Shown: piece after piece, positions 7,632-10,374 of the stretch
Numbering within the stretch: the first letter of the stretch is position 1
Layout: each line of letters begins with the position of its first letter
Source: Larix sibirica
Taxonomy: Eukaryota; Streptophyta; Pinopsida; Pinales; Pinaceae
Length of the DNA stretch: 10,374 nt
Reading direction: 5' to 3'
NCBI GenBank assembly: GCA_004151065.3
Contig: NWUY0300005790.1
Span: 7,567 to 17,940, forward strand
Notes under the pieces: model-generated
Databases searched by the model: none
What the model was told of the DNA's origin: nothing
What the model saw: only the letters and a program-made list of their open reading frames with translations
Program-made: the position numbers and the translations under genes

Positions 7632-8679
7632 GTGATTGAGGCCCTACCCAAAAAATTCCTCAATATCAGTAACCAATTGCAACCTGACCAACAATCATAG
7701 CTAATAAAGTTATTGATAGACAAAGCTGCAACTTTTGCCTTGGGTTACAAAGACATAGCCGAGATCAATCTCATGACTTGTGTGCACCACATTTACATAC
7801 ATGATGGATTTAACCCAATCCGTCAGCCCCATAGAAGAATGAACTCTGCTATTAGGGAAATTATCAAAGCTAAGCTACAAAAATTATTAACCATAGGGTT
7901 CATTTATCATATATCCAATAGTGAATGGGTCTCACCATTAGTTTTCATGCCTAAAAAGTGGGAAAATGCCGCATCTATGTAGATTACCATAAATTATACA
8001 AATCCACATGAAAGGATCACTTCCCACTACCTTTTATTGACCAGGTTTTAGATTCCTTAGATAAGAAACAATATTTCTCTTTCTTAGATGGATTCAATGG
8101 GTATAATCCGATATAGATTTCCCCTAAAGAGAAGGACAAGAAAACATTCACTTTCCCATGGGGAACCTTCACTTATTGATTCCTTCCCTTTGGACTATGT
8201 AATGCACTTGGAATCTTCCAACGAGTTGTACTCAGTATTTTCATAGATTTAATTCTAGATAGCGTTGAAGTTTTTATGGACGATTTCACAGCCTATGGTG
8301 ATACCTTTGATGAATCCATAATCAAGCTAGAAAAATTTCTTAATCAATGTATAGAATCTCTCCTTTCCCTAAGCAATGAGAAATTATTTATGATGATGAA
8401 CCAGGGGATTGTTTTAGGGCACTGCATCTCAACCAATAGAATTTAAGCATACCTCGCAAAAATTACCATTATAGATTAGTTCAGTATACCCAAAAGAAAA
8501 GGGATGTTAGGAGTTTCTTGGGACATGATGGACATTATAGAAGGTTTATTAAGGACTTCAACAAGATTTCTTCTCCTCTATTCACTTTTCTCTCCAAAGA
8601 TGCAGAGTTCGTTTGTACCCCACCTTGCCAAGAGGATTTTGAACAGGTGAAAGAAAAATTGATCATTGCTCCTGTCTTG
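7632..8679 (+). pseudogene. Reverse transcriptase remnant, copy 2
   Basis: This is the RNA-dependent DNA polymerase that copies element RNA inside the particle. The frame from 7632 carries EALPKKFLNI, a TAG at 7698, then FALGYKDI, RQPHRRMNSAIREI, GFIYHISNSEWVSPLVFMPKK. A one-base shift in the AAAAAGTGGG run near 7959 moves the frame. The palm then continues with YVDYHKL, KDHFPLPFIDQVLD, FSFLDGFNGY (first catalytic Asp, 8087-8089), FPWGTFTY, FLPFGLCNA and VEVFMDDFTAYGD (catalytic Asp pair at 8279-8284), then GIVLGH near 8405. Another shift near 8491-8503 leads into the thumb (RDVRSFLGHDGHYRRFI, SSPLFTFLSKD, APVLRG). Stops at 8009 (Leu position), 8114 (Gln position) and 8177 (Arg position) interrupt the palm. 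All three catalytic Asp codons survive, although the frame is dead. Confidence 0.92.
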
Positions 8680-9063
8680 CGTGGACACAAATGGGAATTA
8701 CAATTTCACATTCATACTAATTCATATGATATATCTATAGGAGCAGTTTCAGGGCAAAAATAAAATGCACTCATGTATGCGATATACTACATCACTAAAA
8801 ATATTGCAAACACATAACTAAATTATACTGTCACTGAAAAAGGATTCTTAGTAATAGTGTATTCTCTTAATAAATTATGCCATTATGTAATAATTTACCA
8901 ATTTTTTGTGCATACTGATGATTCCACTATTAAATATCTTCTGAACAAACCGGTTCTAAATGGTAGGATTATTTGATGGTTATTATCGCTTCAGGAATTT
9001 AATGTGACTATACTTGATAAGCCTGGTCAAGAAAATGTGGTTGCAGATTTCTTATCCAGGTTG
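8680..9063 (+). pseudogene. RNase H remnant and connection, copy 2
   Basis: This domain degrades the RNA strand of the RNA:DNA hybrid and generates the polypurine primer. The frame is continuous with the RT thumb. Visible blocks are LQFHIHTNSYDISIGAVSGQK, YAIYYITKNI, LNYTVTEKGFL, FFVHTDDSTIKYLLNKP, WLLSLQEFNVTILD and ENVVADFLSRL. The first catalytic Asp of the usual HTDAS motif is Asn here (AAT at 8719-8721), while the Asp of the later HTD motif (8917-8919) is kept. Stops stand at 8761, at about 8815 and at 8974. The last sits before a Trp, where the family normally has Arg, consistent with CGA to TGA. Confidence 0.88.
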
Positions 9064-10374
9064 ACGCAAGATGCTCAAGATGATCCAATGGATGATTCTT
9101 TTCTAGACGAGCACCTTTTTGTAGTATCTATAGCCACTCCATGGTACTCAAACACTTCCAATTATCTAGTAGTAGAAGAGTTACCAAAACACTTTTCACA
9201 TAAAGAAAAGTGTGTGCTAATAAGAAAAAGTGGACCTTTCTCCTGGATTGGTGGATACTTATTCAAATTAGGACCAGATAAAATTCTTCGATGATGTGAT
9301 CGCGAAGATGAGAAATACAAAATACTAAAGGATTTCCACAATGAGACTTGTGAGGGCCATTTTGTTGCGGAAAGAACTACCAGAAAATTTCTCTCTACCG
9401 AATATTACTAGCCTACATTCCACAAGGACACCAAAGAATATGTACGATGATGTGATGCATGTCATTGTGTGGGTCGGTCTACCGGATAAGAGGAAATGCC
9501 ATTGTAGCCGTAGATATCCTTGGAACCTTTTGAAAAGTGGGGGATCGAGTTTGTTGGTCCAATCATCCTTCCTTCCAATCAGTTCAAATACATGTATATA
9601 CATACTACCTTACCAAATGGGTTGAAGTTCAAACCTTGAAAAATATCTAGGAAAAGAGGGTAGCAGAGTTTCTCTATGAAAATATCTTCACCAGATTCGG
9701 AGTGCCAAGATAAATTTTCTCATATCAAGGAGCACAATTCATTTCCAAATTGGTCACATATCTAATGAAAATCTACAAAATCAAACATAGAAATATTATG
9801 CCATACCACCCGCGGGATAACGGGAAAGTAGAGGTCACTAATAGAGAAATCGAGGGTATTTTGACCAAGACTATTCAATACCACTATAGAGATTGGGCCA
9901 ACAGACTCACAGAAGTTGTATGGGCCTATCGAAACACCTAGAAAACAACCTGGAAAACCACCACATGGTTCACTCCATATGAACTTGTCTATGGAAAAAC
10001 AATACTCTTGCCCATCGAATTTGAGATTAAAACCTTGATAACAACAATTGAATTAGGCATAGACATTTGTATTGCACAACAAAATCACCTAAGTCAATTA
10101 AACTTGTTGGATCATTTTCGTTGGCAATCCCTGCAGCAACAATGAGCTCGTTGTCATGATCGCTTTATTAAAGACAAATCATTTCAATCTAGTGCTTAGG
10201 CATTATTATATGATTCCTTATTTTACAATTCCAAGGGAAAGCTCTATACAAGATGGCTAGGACCATATGAAGTGGAAATTGTCTTCGAAAATGGATCAAT
10301 CAAATTGATAACTATAGATGATGAAATATTACCACTCCTAGAAAATATGGTCATTGTCTCAAGTTATACAAGAA
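9064..10374 (+). pseudogene. Integrase remnant with HHCC finger, DDE core and GPY/F module, copy 2
   Basis: Integrase inserts element cDNA into the chromosome in the nucleus. After a linker (DDSFLDEHLF, FSWIGGYLFK), the HHCC finger is intact in residues: His at 9337 and 9358, Cys at 9451 and 9460, though stops at 9292, 9409 and 9448 break it. In the catalytic core the first Asp is Glu (9547, in WGIEFVGP). A frameshift near 9600 follows, the second Asp is Tyr (TAT at 9723, in FSYQGAQF), and the Glu is kept (9831, in NGKVEVTNREI). WANRLTEVVWAYRNT, a 12-bp duplication with a TAG, and TPYELVYGK follow. The GPY/F module, RWLGPYEVEIVFENGSI from 10251, marks the C-terminus. The window ends within a few codons of the normal end, so whether a chromodomain follows cannot be told. 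Confidence 0.9.

Larger units (their letters stand above)
4779..10374 (+). mobile_element. Ty3/gypsy LTR retrotransposon, copy 2, degenerate, 3' end beyond window
   Basis: This copy has the LTR, then gag, protease, RT, RNase H and integrase in that order, which defines Ty3/gypsy and excludes copia. The polyprotein is nearly complete. The last readable block (LKLYK at about 10353-10370) lies just after the GPY/F module, so only the tail, polypurine tract and 3' LTR should lie outside the window. Frames shift at least five times and there are more than a dozen in-frame stops. It is collinear with copy 1 from 5053 to 7817. Confidence 0.93.

Noticed and set aside
9325-9625. Overlapping plus and minus open frames at the integrase finger
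   Set aside because: Both are out of the frame that carries the His/His/Cys/Cys residues and the EFVGP block.

Overview
The window looks like repeat-rich nuclear DNA from a land plant, probably a large-genome seed plant. It is AT-rich and has no bacterial-type operons and no recognisable host gene. Most of it is decayed LTR retrotransposon with the gag-PR-RT-RNaseH-IN order of Ty3/gypsy. The protein motifs (ILGR-WLA in the protease, PFGLCNA and FMDD in RT, VVADFLSRL, TPYELVYGK, GPY/F after the integrase) suggest a plant gypsy lineage. I would place it tentatively near the non-chromoviral (Athila/Tat-like) branch, but no phylogeny was possible.

Layout. Copy 1 (1-2738) starts inside an LTR and runs through gag and protease to the first blocks of RT. 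It stops at a 2-base N gap (2739-2740). From 2741 to about 4600 the sequence does not match the matching part of copy 2 and I recognise no gene in it. That stretch holds a possible second LTR-like terminus at 3598, a compound (CT)24(CA)9 microsatellite with another N at 4167, and a 52-bp duplicated unit at 4609-4710. A polypurine tract (4768-4777) is followed at once by an LTR starting TGTTAGG (4779). Copy 2 (4779-10374) then carries the LTR, gag, PR, RT, RNase H and integrase, including the GPY/F module, and is cut by the window end.

The two copies align base for base from 1 to 2738 against 5053 to 7817. Indels are small and similarity is high (4 differences in the first 154 aligned bases). 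The arrangement internal 1 - PPT - LTR - internal 2 is what two tandem elements sharing one LTR would give.

Neither copy can make a working polyprotein. Each has many in-frame stops and frameshifts, and several of these are identical in both copies, including a stop at the protease catalytic Asp. The parent was therefore already broken before the two copies separated. They arose either by segmental or LTR-mediated duplication, or by mobilisation in trans. RT keeps its three catalytic Asp codons, whereas RNase H (Asp to Asn) and integrase (Asp to Tyr, and Asp to Glu) have lost key residues. I found no convincing new biological system. The most informative signals are the shared lesions, the shared-LTR tandem layout, and the LTR (17-bp U3 repeats, a bZIP-type palindrome, a copia-like R/U5 motif around gypsy coding sequence).
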